Positions 1 through 5,568 of a stretch of 9,733 nucleotides of DNA are shown piece after piece. The notes beneath the pieces are model-generated. The model was not told the DNA's origin and searched no databases. It saw only the letters and a program-made list of their open reading frames with translations. The translations under genes were made by a program, and so were the position numbers. The stretch is from an uncultured Alphaproteobacteria bacterium. GTDB taxonomy: Bacteria > Pseudomonadota > Alphaproteobacteria > RF32 > CAG-239. Location: the NCBI GenBank assembly GCA_900553115.1, contig USCF01000025.1:1-9733 (forward strand), read 5' to 3'. Positions within the stretch are counted from its first letter, which is position 1; each line of letters starts with the position of its first letter.

Positions 1-3
1 AAC

Positions 4-32
4 TTATTCAAGTTAATTGTCATTTATATACT
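4..32 (+). promoter_or_regulatory. Possible sigma-70-like promoter for the YbjN-family gene
   Basis: A -10-like TATACT at 27-32 (5 of 6 matches to TATAAT) lies 17 bases after a poor -35-like TTATTC at 4-9. It would start transcription about 35 bases before the ATG at 76. The region is AT-rich, so such matches arise easily by chance, and the true promoter could lie left of the window. Confidence 0.25.
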
Positions 33-75
33 TATTGTGTCAATCTAGCACCGTATCTTCACAAAGGAATTTTGT

Positions 76-552
76 ATGCTGGCTCAAAAATTATATAAAT
101 GCAATCCGCTGGACGACATAGAATGTTTGTTTGCCCATCAACAGCATACAACCGAACGCCGCAATTCTCATGAAATAGTTGTTGAAATACCTGGTAAATG
201 GGACAATATGCTGCTCTTTTTTGCTTGGGAAGAGCAAATGAACTGCCTGCATATTTCTTGTTTATTGAACCTTGAGCCTGTCAATGTCAATCTGCCTAGT
301 ATTTTTGAGCTTTTAGCCCTAATCAATGAAGACCTTTGGGTTGGCTACTTTTCTTATTGGGAAGAAACGCACATGCCGGTTTTCAAACATTCGCTCTTTA
401 TTGATCCTGACGAATTTAATTTCAGCGGCAAACTGCAACAGGTTATCAACATAGCCCTAACCGAATGCGAACGGGCTTATCCAATTTTTCATGCTGTTCT
501 AAAGCAAAACATTGCTCCGCGCAAAGCCCTGCTTCCGCTTACTATAATGTAA
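76..552 (+). CDS. YbjN-family (alphaproteobacterial type) protein
   Basis: This 158-residue protein resembles the YbjN-domain proteins of alphaproteobacteria. The family-like features are an opening NPLDDIECLF (10-19), a central strand pair around GKWDNMLLFFAW (40-51) and LHISCLLNL (58-66), then ELLALINEDLWVGYFSYW (78-95) and the late CERAYPIF motif (132-139). The length is near the family norm, so it looks complete. There is no signal peptide or membrane segment. YbjN proteins have a fold like type III secretion chaperones and have been linked to stress and motility regulation, but their biochemical role is unsettled. The ATG follows an AAAGGAA ribosome site at a usable distance. In many alphaproteobacteria the neighbour is proC; here the next gene is convergent and unrelated. 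The last 11 bases overlap the end of the opposite-strand thioesterase gene, and I see no intrinsic terminator between them. Confidence 0.8.
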   Translation: MLAQKLYKCNPLDDIECLFAHQQHTTERRNSHEIVVEIPGKWDNMLLFFAWEEQMNCLHISCLLNLEPVNVNLPSIFELLALINEDLWVGYFSYWEETHMPVFKHSLFIDPDEFNFSGKLQQVINIALTECERAYPIFHAVLKQNIAPRKALLPLTIM

Positions 553-1285
553 GTTCTCTCCATTTTATCCGGCAGCGCGATAATTCGGTTGTTCTGTCAG
601 TTTTGCGGATGGAATGAAAGCTTTCATCTTTATCCAACGAAGTCAAAATCAACACATTTTCACCATACACTGCGCTCTTTTTGAAATTAATTTCAATTTC
701 CGCCGGACAGTGCCGCATTCTATAATCTGTATCTACGCATTCACTTGCCCACAGCGGATAAATGGAATTATTAACATGATTATTGATGTCAATATCATCA
801 AAGCGAACTTTTATTTCATCTTCCACACAAAAAGTATCCGGCTCTTTTATTTTCATAAACTCAACCGGCAACGCCCTTTCAGCCAAAGGTTCATAGTCTG
901 GAAAATACTTGCTCAAAGGCACCGGACGCATACGCGCCAAATCAATCAAAACCCACTGACTGCTAACCTTGATAATTTCCTTTCCGCAAGAATCATAAAT
1001 TTTAAAATCTCTGATAGCGCCCCAAAGTTTGGTTTCTGCCGGCCAAGTTTCTATAACAAAACTTTCACCCATTTTCGGCAGCCGGTCAATTTGAATAAAA
1101 TAGTCCGAACCAAACCAAGTCAGACCCAATTCGGCACATTTTTCAAACCCCAAGCCTAAAATATTTGCGCTTTCGGTTGCCGCGTCCTGTAGCAGATTCA
1201 TCAAGGTTAAAAGCCGTAAAAAGCCATGACAATCGGCTTCATAGCTTTTTACAACATATTCTTTTTTATATTTAGTAGTAATCAT
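542..1285 (-). CDS. Acyl-[acyl-carrier-protein] thioesterase (FatA-like, double hot-dog)
   Basis: The 247-residue protein has the layout of acyl-ACP thioesterases: an N-terminal hot-dog half (about 1-135) and a C-terminal half (about 150-247). The first half shows EADCHGFLRLLTLMNLLQDAA (16-36), including the helix entry typical of the fold, and WFGSDYFIQIDRLP (57-70). The second half carries the hallmark DIDINNHVNNSIYPLWASE (164-182); D166, N168, H170 and E182 match the positions proposed as catalytic in plant FatA/FatB. It should release free fatty acids from acyl-ACP in the cytoplasm, chain length unknown. Such enzymes are best known from plants and Gram-positive bacteria. The gene starts 11 bases after the lytic transglycosylase stop, so they probably share a transcript. 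No good Shine-Dalgarno sequence precedes its ATG, which suggests translational coupling. A generic 4-hydroxybenzoyl-CoA-type thioesterase is a less likely reading because of the two-domain length. Confidence 0.85.
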   Translation of the reverse strand: MITTKYKKEYVVKSYEADCHGFLRLLTLMNLLQDAATESANILGLGFEKCAELGLTWFGSDYFIQIDRLPKMGESFVIETWPAETKLWGAIRDFKIYDSCGKEIIKVSSQWVLIDLARMRPVPLSKYFPDYEPLAERALPVEFMKIKEPDTFCVEDEIKVRFDDIDINNHVNNSIYPLWASECVDTDYRMRHCPAEIEINFKKSAVYGENVLILTSLDKDESFHSIRKTDRTTELSRCRIKWRELTL

Positions 1286-1296
1286 ATTTTTCTATA

Positions 1297-1905
1297 TCAA
1301 AACAATTTAGAGCTTACGGTCAATCCGGCTACCTTATATTTTTCAAAACGATTTTCCAAACGTTTGGTATAAGCCTCACCTTTTTCCGGATTACCCGAAT
1401 GATAGCGTTTTGCAGCCTTTTTCCAGCTTTGACCGTGCTGACTATACAGCGAGCGTAAAAACTTGGCACTGTATTTTACATTTTTTGACGGATCAATAGC
1501 TTCTTCAATCGAGCTAAACGCATCACCATGATATTTCAAATTAATTTGCATACAACCGACATCAATGCTTTTTATACCCTGCTTCTGAAATTTTTCAACC
1601 GCGCGGATAGCATCTTCTTTAGAGGCGTAATAATAGCCTTTTCCTTTTACATTAACTGTCCAAGGCCAAGCTATATATCTGTTTTGCAAATTATCCCATC
1701 TGCCGCTTTCTACTGCCGAAATAGTCTGCAGCAAATCAAAATCAACGCCGTATTCATTACCTGCTTCTTTAGCAGCCACAGAACAAAGAGCACCGTCATT
1801 AACAAACTCTTTTACCGGCAGCATATCAGCGTCACCGTTTGCATAAATCGCATTGCTGAAAAGCACGAACACGCTGATTAACAAAAAACAAAATTTATTA
1901 AACAC
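1297..1905 (-). CDS. Secreted SLT-domain lytic transglycosylase
   Basis: This 202-residue protein begins with a signal peptide (hydrophobic about 5-20, ending in an Ala-type cleavage site near IYA, 20-22), so it should act on peptidoglycan in the periplasm. The SLT lysozyme-like domain covers about 40-190: the presumed catalytic glutamate E66 in ISAVESGRW, the GCMQIN motif at 117-122, and the AKRYHSGNP tail motif at 165-173. The insertion AWPWTVNVKGKGYYY (79-93) between the first two motifs is typical of a conserved alphaproteobacterial subfamily. The enzyme would cleave the MurNAc-GlcNAc bond to give an anhydro end. The start is GTG; an in-frame TGA lies 12 bases upstream, so no longer start exists. 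There is no convincing ribosome site, but a short leader frame overlaps the GTG. It leads a pair with the thioesterase gene 11 bases downstream. Confidence 0.88.
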   Translation of the reverse strand: MFNKFCFLLISVFVLFSNAIYANGDADMLPVKEFVNDGALCSVAAKEAGNEYGVDFDLLQTISAVESGRWDNLQNRYIAWPWTVNVKGKGYYYASKEDAIRAVEKFQKQGIKSIDVGCMQINLKYHGDAFSSIEEAIDPSKNVKYSAKFLRSLYSQHGQSWKKAAKRYHSGNPEKGEAYTKRLENRFEKYKVAGLTVSSKLF

Positions 1906-1954
1906 GATAAGGTGTCATCCCATAATACTGCCTCATTGGCAAACAGCTTCCCAT
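1898..1954 (-). CDS. Possible 18-codon leader peptide overlapping the transglycosylase start
   Basis: On the minus strand an ATG at 1954 opens a frame that reads MGSCLPMRQYYGMTPYRV and stops with TAA at 1900-1898. Its stop overlaps the GTG start of the lytic transglycosylase gene (GTGTTTAA), a layout that allows translational coupling. The ribosome site is weak (a GGAAA about 10 bases upstream), and a second internal ATG gives a 12-codon version. The frame is short enough to be chance. Nothing in the peptide identifies a function. Confidence 0.2.
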   Translation of the reverse strand: MGSCLPMRQYYGMTPYRV

Positions 1955-2001
1955 CTTTTAAGAATTTCCGCTGTTTTTTGCAATTTAATGCAGCGCAATA
2001 A

Positions 2002-2027
2002 AACAGTGTTAAACACTTTTAACTGTT
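2002..2027. repeat. Nested inverted repeats in the transglycosylase leader
   Basis: AGTGTT (2005-2010) and AACACT (2012-2017) form a near-palindrome with one central base. Overlapping it, ACAGT (2003-2007) pairs with ACTGT (2022-2026), extended by a flanking A-T pair. The two foldings are mutually exclusive. It could be a protein-binding site or an RNA hairpin in the minus-strand leader; neither is shown. There is no T-run placed to make it a standard terminator. Confidence 0.4.
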
Positions 2028-2078
2028 CCTTAAAAATAATTAACGAACAATTAAACACCGAGTCATATAGCACCTCTT

Positions 2079-2106
2079 TTTATAAAAATCCAGTAAAAAG
2101 TGTCAA
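2079..2106 (-). promoter_or_regulatory. Probable sigma-70-like promoter for the transglycosylase-thioesterase pair
   Basis: Reading the minus strand, a perfect -35 TTGACA (2106-2101) is followed by a 16-base spacer and a -10 TATAAA (2084-2079, 5 of 6). Transcription would begin near 2072 and run to the GTG at 1905. This is one of the two best promoter matches in the window. Its -35 lies in the left arm of the inverted repeat at 2099-2134. Confidence 0.5.
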
Positions 2107-2134
2107 AAATAGCAATATTTTAAATCTTGACACT
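2099..2134. repeat. Inverted repeat AGTGTCAA / TTGACACT
   Basis: AGTGTCAA (2099-2106) and TTGACACT (2127-2134) are perfect 8-base inverted copies separated by 20 bases. Each arm contains a perfect TTGACA facing outward: the left arm on the minus strand, the right arm on the plus strand. The left one has a good -10 partner. The right one has only a poor match (TATTGC at 2149-2154), so it may be an operator copy or chance. Confidence 0.4.
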
Positions 2135-2213
2135 ATATAACTATTTGTTATTGCGAACTTTTTATTTAGTACTTTTTTCAATTTTTATGCTTTAATATAA
2201 TGATTTATAAAAC

Positions 2214-2241
2214 TTGAAATTTAGAAAAAAATAATTATAAT
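2214..2241 (+). promoter_or_regulatory. Probable promoter of the tmRNA gene
   Basis: TTGAAA (2214-2219, 5 of 6 for the -35) and a perfect TATAAT (2236-2241) are separated by 16 bases. Transcription would start near 2248-2249, just before the 5' hairpin and acceptor piece of the tmRNA. A second perfect TATAAT at 2196-2201 lacks a good -35 and could be a minor start. Confidence 0.55.
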
Positions 2242-2248
2242 TATAAGC

Positions 2249-2262
2249 GTCAGTTTTCTGAC
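2249..2262 (+). other. 5' leader hairpin of the tmRNA precursor
   Basis: GTCAG (2249-2253) pairs perfectly with CTGAC (2258-2262) around a TTTT loop. It sits at the predicted transcription start and immediately before the acceptor piece. A stable 5' hairpin could protect the precursor or mark a processing site; that role is inference. Confidence 0.35.
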
Positions 2263-2543
2263 TATGACACCAGAAGCCTTATGAAATAGGTACATTGGAC
2301 CCGGGGGCAGTACCCGGCACCTCCACCAATTTTATGGGGGTGAACCAGGCTCGACAGTGTATAGTAAAGATATGTGTTGTGTTCGGTGAGATACCACCGT
2401 TATCGGTTCAAATTTAAATGAATGCAAATGATAATTTTGCACCAGTTGCTGTAGCTGCTTAAGTTAAGGCAACAAACTTAAATTCTTTAACCTTTGGTTA
2501 GGCTAAAGTGGGGATTGGGCCGCCTAGCAACAGAAAGGCCCTT
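2263..2543 (+). ncRNA. ssrA: Two-piece (circularly permuted) tmRNA
   Basis: tmRNA rescues stalled ribosomes and adds a degradation tag. Here the acceptor piece comes first. The T-arm is CCGGG (2301-2305), loop GGCAGTA (2306-2312), CCCGG (2313-2317). The 3' acceptor strand CACCTCC (2318-2324) leads into ACCA, ending at 2328. After a 7-base spacer, presumably excised, the coding piece begins with GGGGGTG (2336-2342), which pairs over all 7 positions with the acceptor strand (one G-U), followed by the tmRNA signature GAACCAGGCTCGACAG. Helix P2 forms between 2356-2362 and 2290-2296. The tag frame starts at the resume codon GCA (2424) and reads ANDNFAPVAVAA with a TAA stop at 2460-2462. Downstream are a TAACC/GGTTA hairpin (2488-2500) and a GGGCC/GGCCC stem (2517-2521 with 2537-2541). 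The outer ends are approximate, within about 10 bases. Confidence 0.93.
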
Positions 2544-2569
2544 AACTATTGTTATTTTTCGGTGATGTA

Positions 2570-3028
2570 ATGGTAAACTTTGTAGAAAAAATTGACTATG
2601 ATGAACTTGTCGAAAAATCTTTGCGCAGCGTTGTTTATTACGCTCTAAAAATTGTTGAAGAACAGGGATTACCCGGAGAAAACCATTTTTATATAACCTT
2701 TAAAACCAATTTCCCAGGTACCATTATTTCTAAAAATCTGCAAATTCAATATCCGGACACCATGACCATTGTCTTGCAAAATCAATTTGAAAATCTCGTG
2801 GTGCGCCACAACAGTTTTTCTGTTGATTTAAGCTTTGGCGGCACTCCTCAGACCATAACCATTCCTTTTGATGCAATCACCTATTTTGCTGATCCTTACG
2901 CCAAATTCGGGCTTAGTTTCACTCTTGACGAAGGCAACACGCCAACCGCAAATTCCGCGGCTGAACCGCAATCAGCGGCTTCTGGCGACGCTCAAATAAT
3001 TTCATTTGACAGTTATCGTAAAAAATAA
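2570..3028 (+). CDS. sspB: ClpXP adaptor protein SspB, alphaproteobacterial type
   Basis: The 152-residue protein matches SspB-alpha, which binds the ssrA tag on released chains and delivers them to the ClpXP protease in the cytoplasm. An N-terminal helix (about 8-34) precedes the core sheet HFYITFKT (39-46), the strand YPDTMTIVLQNQFENLVV (61-78) and SVDLSFGGTPQTITIPFDAITYFADP (84-109). A flexible Ala/Glu/Pro linker (about 121-140) leads to the C-terminal IISFDSYRKK (143-152), the conserved tail that docks on the ClpX N-domain. I chose the ATG at 2570 over the in-frame TTG at 2549: the longer start would begin only a few bases after the tmRNA stem, and the residues it adds are unlike the family. 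A GGTGA just upstream is a modest ribosome site. The gene begins about 26 bases after the tmRNA that encodes its ligand. Its stop overlaps the next start (TAATG). Confidence 0.93.
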   Translation: MVNFVEKIDYDELVEKSLRSVVYYALKIVEEQGLPGENHFYITFKTNFPGTIISKNLQIQYPDTMTIVLQNQFENLVVRHNSFSVDLSFGGTPQTITIPFDAITYFADPYAKFGLSFTLDEGNTPTANSAAEPQSAASGDAQIISFDSYRKK

Positions 3029-3249
3029 TGCGTAAAAAATCCGTTTTAATCGCCGGCCGGCACGCCACAAGCATTTGCTTGGAAGACGAGTTTTTTGAAG
3101 CTCTGCAACTTATAGCCGCAGAACAAAACCTCAGCTTAAATCAGCTGGTTACAAACATAGATAAAGAAAGATCAACCCCCAACCTTTCCAGCGCCATACG
3201 ATTATATATTTTGAAATATTACCAAAACAAATCAGCTACGCCAAAATGA
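3028..3249 (+). CDS. Small ribbon-helix-helix domain protein
   Basis: This 73-residue protein is essentially one ribbon-helix-helix DNA-binding domain. It opens with a basic KKSVLIAGRHATSICLED (3-20) giving the beta strand, then EFFEALQLIAAEQNLSLNQLVTNID (21-45) as the two helices, and closes with LSSAIRLYILKYY (53-65). This pattern, especially SICLEDEFFEAL and the final SSAIRLYIL, fits the alphaproteobacterial RHH_4 family, commonly annotated only as a ribbon-helix-helix protein. Members of the fold usually act as dimeric repressors; its target is unknown. Its ATG overlaps the sspB stop by one base, so it is probably translated together with sspB. Its last 18 bases overlap the end of the convergent trkH gene. 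An autoregulatory role is possible but I see no specific operator. Confidence 0.82.
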   Translation: MRKKSVLIAGRHATSICLEDEFFEALQLIAAEQNLSLNQLVTNIDKERSTPNLSSAIRLYILKYYQNKSATPK

Positions 3250-4668
3250 TTTGGTGAAAATAACCATCACGGTTATCACTTCTAAACGCCCAAGCAGCAT
3301 TGCAAAGCATAAAATATATTTTACGGGAGCTGAAAAAAAAGCAAAGTTTCCGCTTGGTCCGATTATTTCAACACTTCCGACACCAACGTTGGTCATACAA
3401 GCCACGCTCGCGGCCAAAGATGTGCTTAAATCAACTCCACACAGGCTGATGACAACTCCTATCAGCAGCATGCTTATAATAAATGAGAAAACATAAACGA
3501 ACACAGATGTGATTACATTTTGTGTCGGGTTAATGGTTCCGACTTTAAGCGGAATTATACGGTTTGGTTCCACCATAGAAAGCATATATTTATGTAAATA
3601 GGCATAAACCAGCTGCCATCTGAATGTCTTGATTGAACCGCTGGTAGACCCTGTGCAGCCTCCGCTTAAGGAAAGCAGCATAAACACGGCGCTGGTCCAG
3701 ACGCCCCATTCCACAAAATTTACTGAAGAAAGTCCCGTTGTCGTCATCACCGAAATAACGCTGAAAAAACTGTATCTCAAACTTTGCGCCAAAGAATAAT
3801 CAGATGTTGCAAACAAATAAAGACTGACAAATAAACCGCAATAAAAAACCGCTTTCAAAAAGACCGAAACCTGATAGTTTTTATTTGCTTCGCCGTGGCG
3901 GAACAGTAAAATGTAAAAGGTCAGCGGCAGCGAGCCGGTCAGCATAAAAAACATGATAACGACTTCAATGGAAACACTGTTAAACGCCGCCACCGAATTA
4001 TTCTTTGTTGAAAATCCTCCGGTGCCGATTGACGCCATAGCATGATTGACGGCGTCAAACCAATCCATGCCGCACCAAAATAAAGACACGGTGCAGATTA
4101 TGACAAGCGCGGTGTAAACAAAAACTATCCGCTTGGCAATATAGCTGAATTTCGGCATAAATTTATCGTTGGAATCGGAATTTTCGCGTTGGAAAATCCG
4201 CATGCCGCCAATTCCCAAAAACGGCAACAGAGCTACGGCAAAAATAACAATTCCCAAACCACCGAGAAAATTCAAAATCGACCGCCATAACAAAATAGAA
4301 TGCGACAGGCTTTCCACATCGGCAAATATTGTAGATCCCGTTCCGGTAATTCCCGAAATAGTTTCAAAAAAAACATCGGCAAATTCATAATGACTATTTG
4401 AAAACAGAAAAGGCAATGTCGCAAAAACACCAACCGCACACCAGCTGACAACCGTCACCAAATATGCCTGTTTCAGCGAAATTTTTTCAACTTTTGTATA
4501 GTTGGATAAAAACAAGGAAAAGCCAAAAAATATCGTCACCATTGCCGACGGCACAAACGGCGACCAAATTTTTTCATATTCCCCAAAATCCAGACCTGCC
4601 GGAATAAGCATAATGAGCCCCAATATGCCCAAAATATAACCGCTTATCATAAAAACAGGCTGCCACAT
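3232..4668 (-). CDS. trkH: TrkH-family potassium uptake channel subunit
   Basis: This 478-residue inner-membrane protein is full length for TrkH, the potassium-conducting subunit of the Trk system. It has the four membrane-pore-membrane repeats of the Trk/Ktr/HKT superfamily. The pore loops carrying the filter glycines are SGITGTGSTIF (105-115), ASIGTGGFST (212-221), VMTTTGLSS (307-315) and CMTNVGVGS (424-432). Family motifs include NFLGGLGIVIFAVALLPFLGIGG (133-155) and the intramembrane gating segment LSGGCTGSTSGSIKTFRW (334-351). TrkH works with the cytoplasmic NAD-binding regulator TrkA, which is not in this window. The start has an AGGAAA ribosome site that overlaps the stop of the preceding gene, 13 bases away, implying cotranscription with the nuclease-like protein and metG. 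The reading frame is clean, with no broken motif. TrkH versus the close relative TrkG cannot be separated from sequence alone. Confidence 0.92.
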   Translation of the reverse strand: MWQPVFMISGYILGILGLIMLIPAGLDFGEYEKIWSPFVPSAMVTIFFGFSLFLSNYTKVEKISLKQAYLVTVVSWCAVGVFATLPFLFSNSHYEFADVFFETISGITGTGSTIFADVESLSHSILLWRSILNFLGGLGIVIFAVALLPFLGIGGMRIFQRENSDSNDKFMPKFSYIAKRIVFVYTALVIICTVSLFWCGMDWFDAVNHAMASIGTGGFSTKNNSVAAFNSVSIEVVIMFFMLTGSLPLTFYILLFRHGEANKNYQVSVFLKAVFYCGLFVSLYLFATSDYSLAQSLRYSFFSVISVMTTTGLSSVNFVEWGVWTSAVFMLLSLSGGCTGSTSGSIKTFRWQLVYAYLHKYMLSMVEPNRIIPLKVGTINPTQNVITSVFVYVFSFIISMLLIGVVISLCGVDLSTSLAASVACMTNVGVGSVEIIGPSGNFAFFSAPVKYILCFAMLLGRLEVITVMVIFTKSFWRS

Positions 4669-4681
4669 AAGCTTTTATTTC

Positions 4682-5551
4682 CTACTGTAAAGCAACATTC
4701 TGCGCCAAACCATTTTCTGTTAGCGCTTTATTTATAAACACATCATCAACAAAGCACAGCGCCGTCGCTTTATCATTACGCAAACTCAGCGCAACAATAT
4801 AGCAGGACACTGTTTTATCTTTAGTTATGTTTTCAAGATATTGTTCCGCCGCTCTAGTATCATACATTCGCGGATCACTGTACAAACCATACAAAAACAC
4901 AAAAGTATCGTCTACAAACATACTGTTTGGTCCCACGATATCGGCTTCACCTTCAACATATTCAACATTTTGCAAATATTCCAAATTAAGCGAGGTGTTT
5001 TTTACATAATATTGTTCCGGATGAAAATCAGCGATCTTATCATGATAAGCTTCATCTCCGGCAAAAGTATTTTGCTTACCTTCTTGCACTTGCAGCCGAT
5101 TTTCTTTCATCATATTTTTTTCGGCTTCGGCTTGTTGTTTGACTTCTGAAAAACTTTTTTCCGATTGTTCAGGCAGCGGTACATTTACAACTTCAGCCGG
5201 TTCATATTTGACTTTATTAAACTTACCGACATTCCAACTGGCAAAATGATTTTTTTCATCTTCTTTTTTATATTCCATCTTAGATTTTTTCTTGGAAACA
5301 GGCATCATTCTGCTGATAGATAAACGCATTTCCGATAACTTTTCTTTCAAGTTATCCGACGCTTCTTTTTTTACAACCGCTATTTGTTTCACCGGAATTT
5401 TTGTTTCTGACTGATAGTCCTGCCAAACTCCAAACAACTCATGCCTAAAAAACGCCAGCAACAGCAACAAGCAGATCACAGGGTGACGCACTGGATACGT
5501 TATTCCCTGATAAATTTTATGAAGAAAACCATTATTTATGGAAATTTTCAT
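4682..5551 (-). CDS. Membrane-anchored protein with degenerate SNase-like C-terminal domain
   Basis: I do not recognise this 289-residue protein as a named gene. The N-terminus is basic and followed by one membrane segment (about 24-38, HPVICLLLLLAFF), so most of the protein should lie on the periplasmic side. Residues 45-185 form a charged, lysine- and glutamate-rich linker with probable helical stretches. The C-terminal region (about 198-289) resembles a staphylococcal-nuclease fold: GEADIVGPNSMFVDDTFVFLYGL, then a helix, then the paired cysteines C250 and C266 in the VSCYIV and ALCFVDD strands, and FINKALTENGLA (272-283). The catalytic positions appear lost: R of IRL is F219, D of GID is Y224, the E after it is P, and the R of the DRYGR motif is K261. 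It is therefore probably not a nuclease but a binding module. A strong GGAGGT ribosome site precedes the ATG. It lies 17 bases after metG and 13 before trkH. Confidence 0.6.
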   Translation of the reverse strand: MKISINNGFLHKIYQGITYPVRHPVICLLLLLAFFRHELFGVWQDYQSETKIPVKQIAVVKKEASDNLKEKLSEMRLSISRMMPVSKKKSKMEYKKEDEKNHFASWNVGKFNKVKYEPAEVVNVPLPEQSEKSFSEVKQQAEAEKNMMKENRLQVQEGKQNTFAGDEAYHDKIADFHPEQYYVKNTSLNLEYLQNVEYVEGEADIVGPNSMFVDDTFVFLYGLYSDPRMYDTRAAEQYLENITKDKTVSCYIVALSLRNDKATALCFVDDVFINKALTENGLAQNVALQ

Positions 5552-5568
5552 TTTACCTCCAACTTATA

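Larger units (their letters stand above)
1906..2262. other. Divergent intergenic region between the transglycosylase and tmRNA genes
   Basis: This gap of about 357 bases holds no convincing gene apart from the possible leader peptide at its left edge. It is very AT-rich in its right half. Visible contents are the minus-strand promoter for the transglycosylase (2079-2106), overlapping inverted repeats in what would be that transcript's 5' leader (2002-2027), a wider inverted repeat ending in TTGACACT (2099-2134), the tmRNA promoter (2214-2241) and a hairpin at the 5' end of the tmRNA precursor (2249-2262). The leader of the transglycosylase transcript would be about 165 bases. Confidence 0.7.

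Noticed and set aside
614..1159. Long open frame on the plus strand, 181 codons
   Set aside because: It lies wholly antisense to the acyl-ACP thioesterase, whose motifs are clear; the plus-strand product has no recognisable domain and unusual composition.
1853..2140. Plus-strand open frame of 95 codons in the gap before the tmRNA
   Set aside because: Overlaps the signal-peptide end of the transglycosylase, has no ribosome site, and covers the minus-strand promoter; composition is that of AT-rich noncoding DNA.
2127..2154. Plus-strand promoter using the perfect TTGACA at 2127
   Set aside because: No acceptable -10 lies 16-18 bases downstream (best TATTGC, 3 of 6). The promoter at 2214-2241 is far better placed for the tmRNA.
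2517..2541. GGGCC/GGCCC stem as a stand-alone terminator before sspB
   Set aside because: It fits better as the terminal helix or pseudoknot of the tmRNA coding piece; the following bases (TTAACTATTG) are not a proper T-run.
2549..2569. Upstream TTG start for sspB
   Set aside because: It would add seven residues unlike the SspB family and begin just past the tmRNA 3' stem; the ATG at 2570 fits the family start better.
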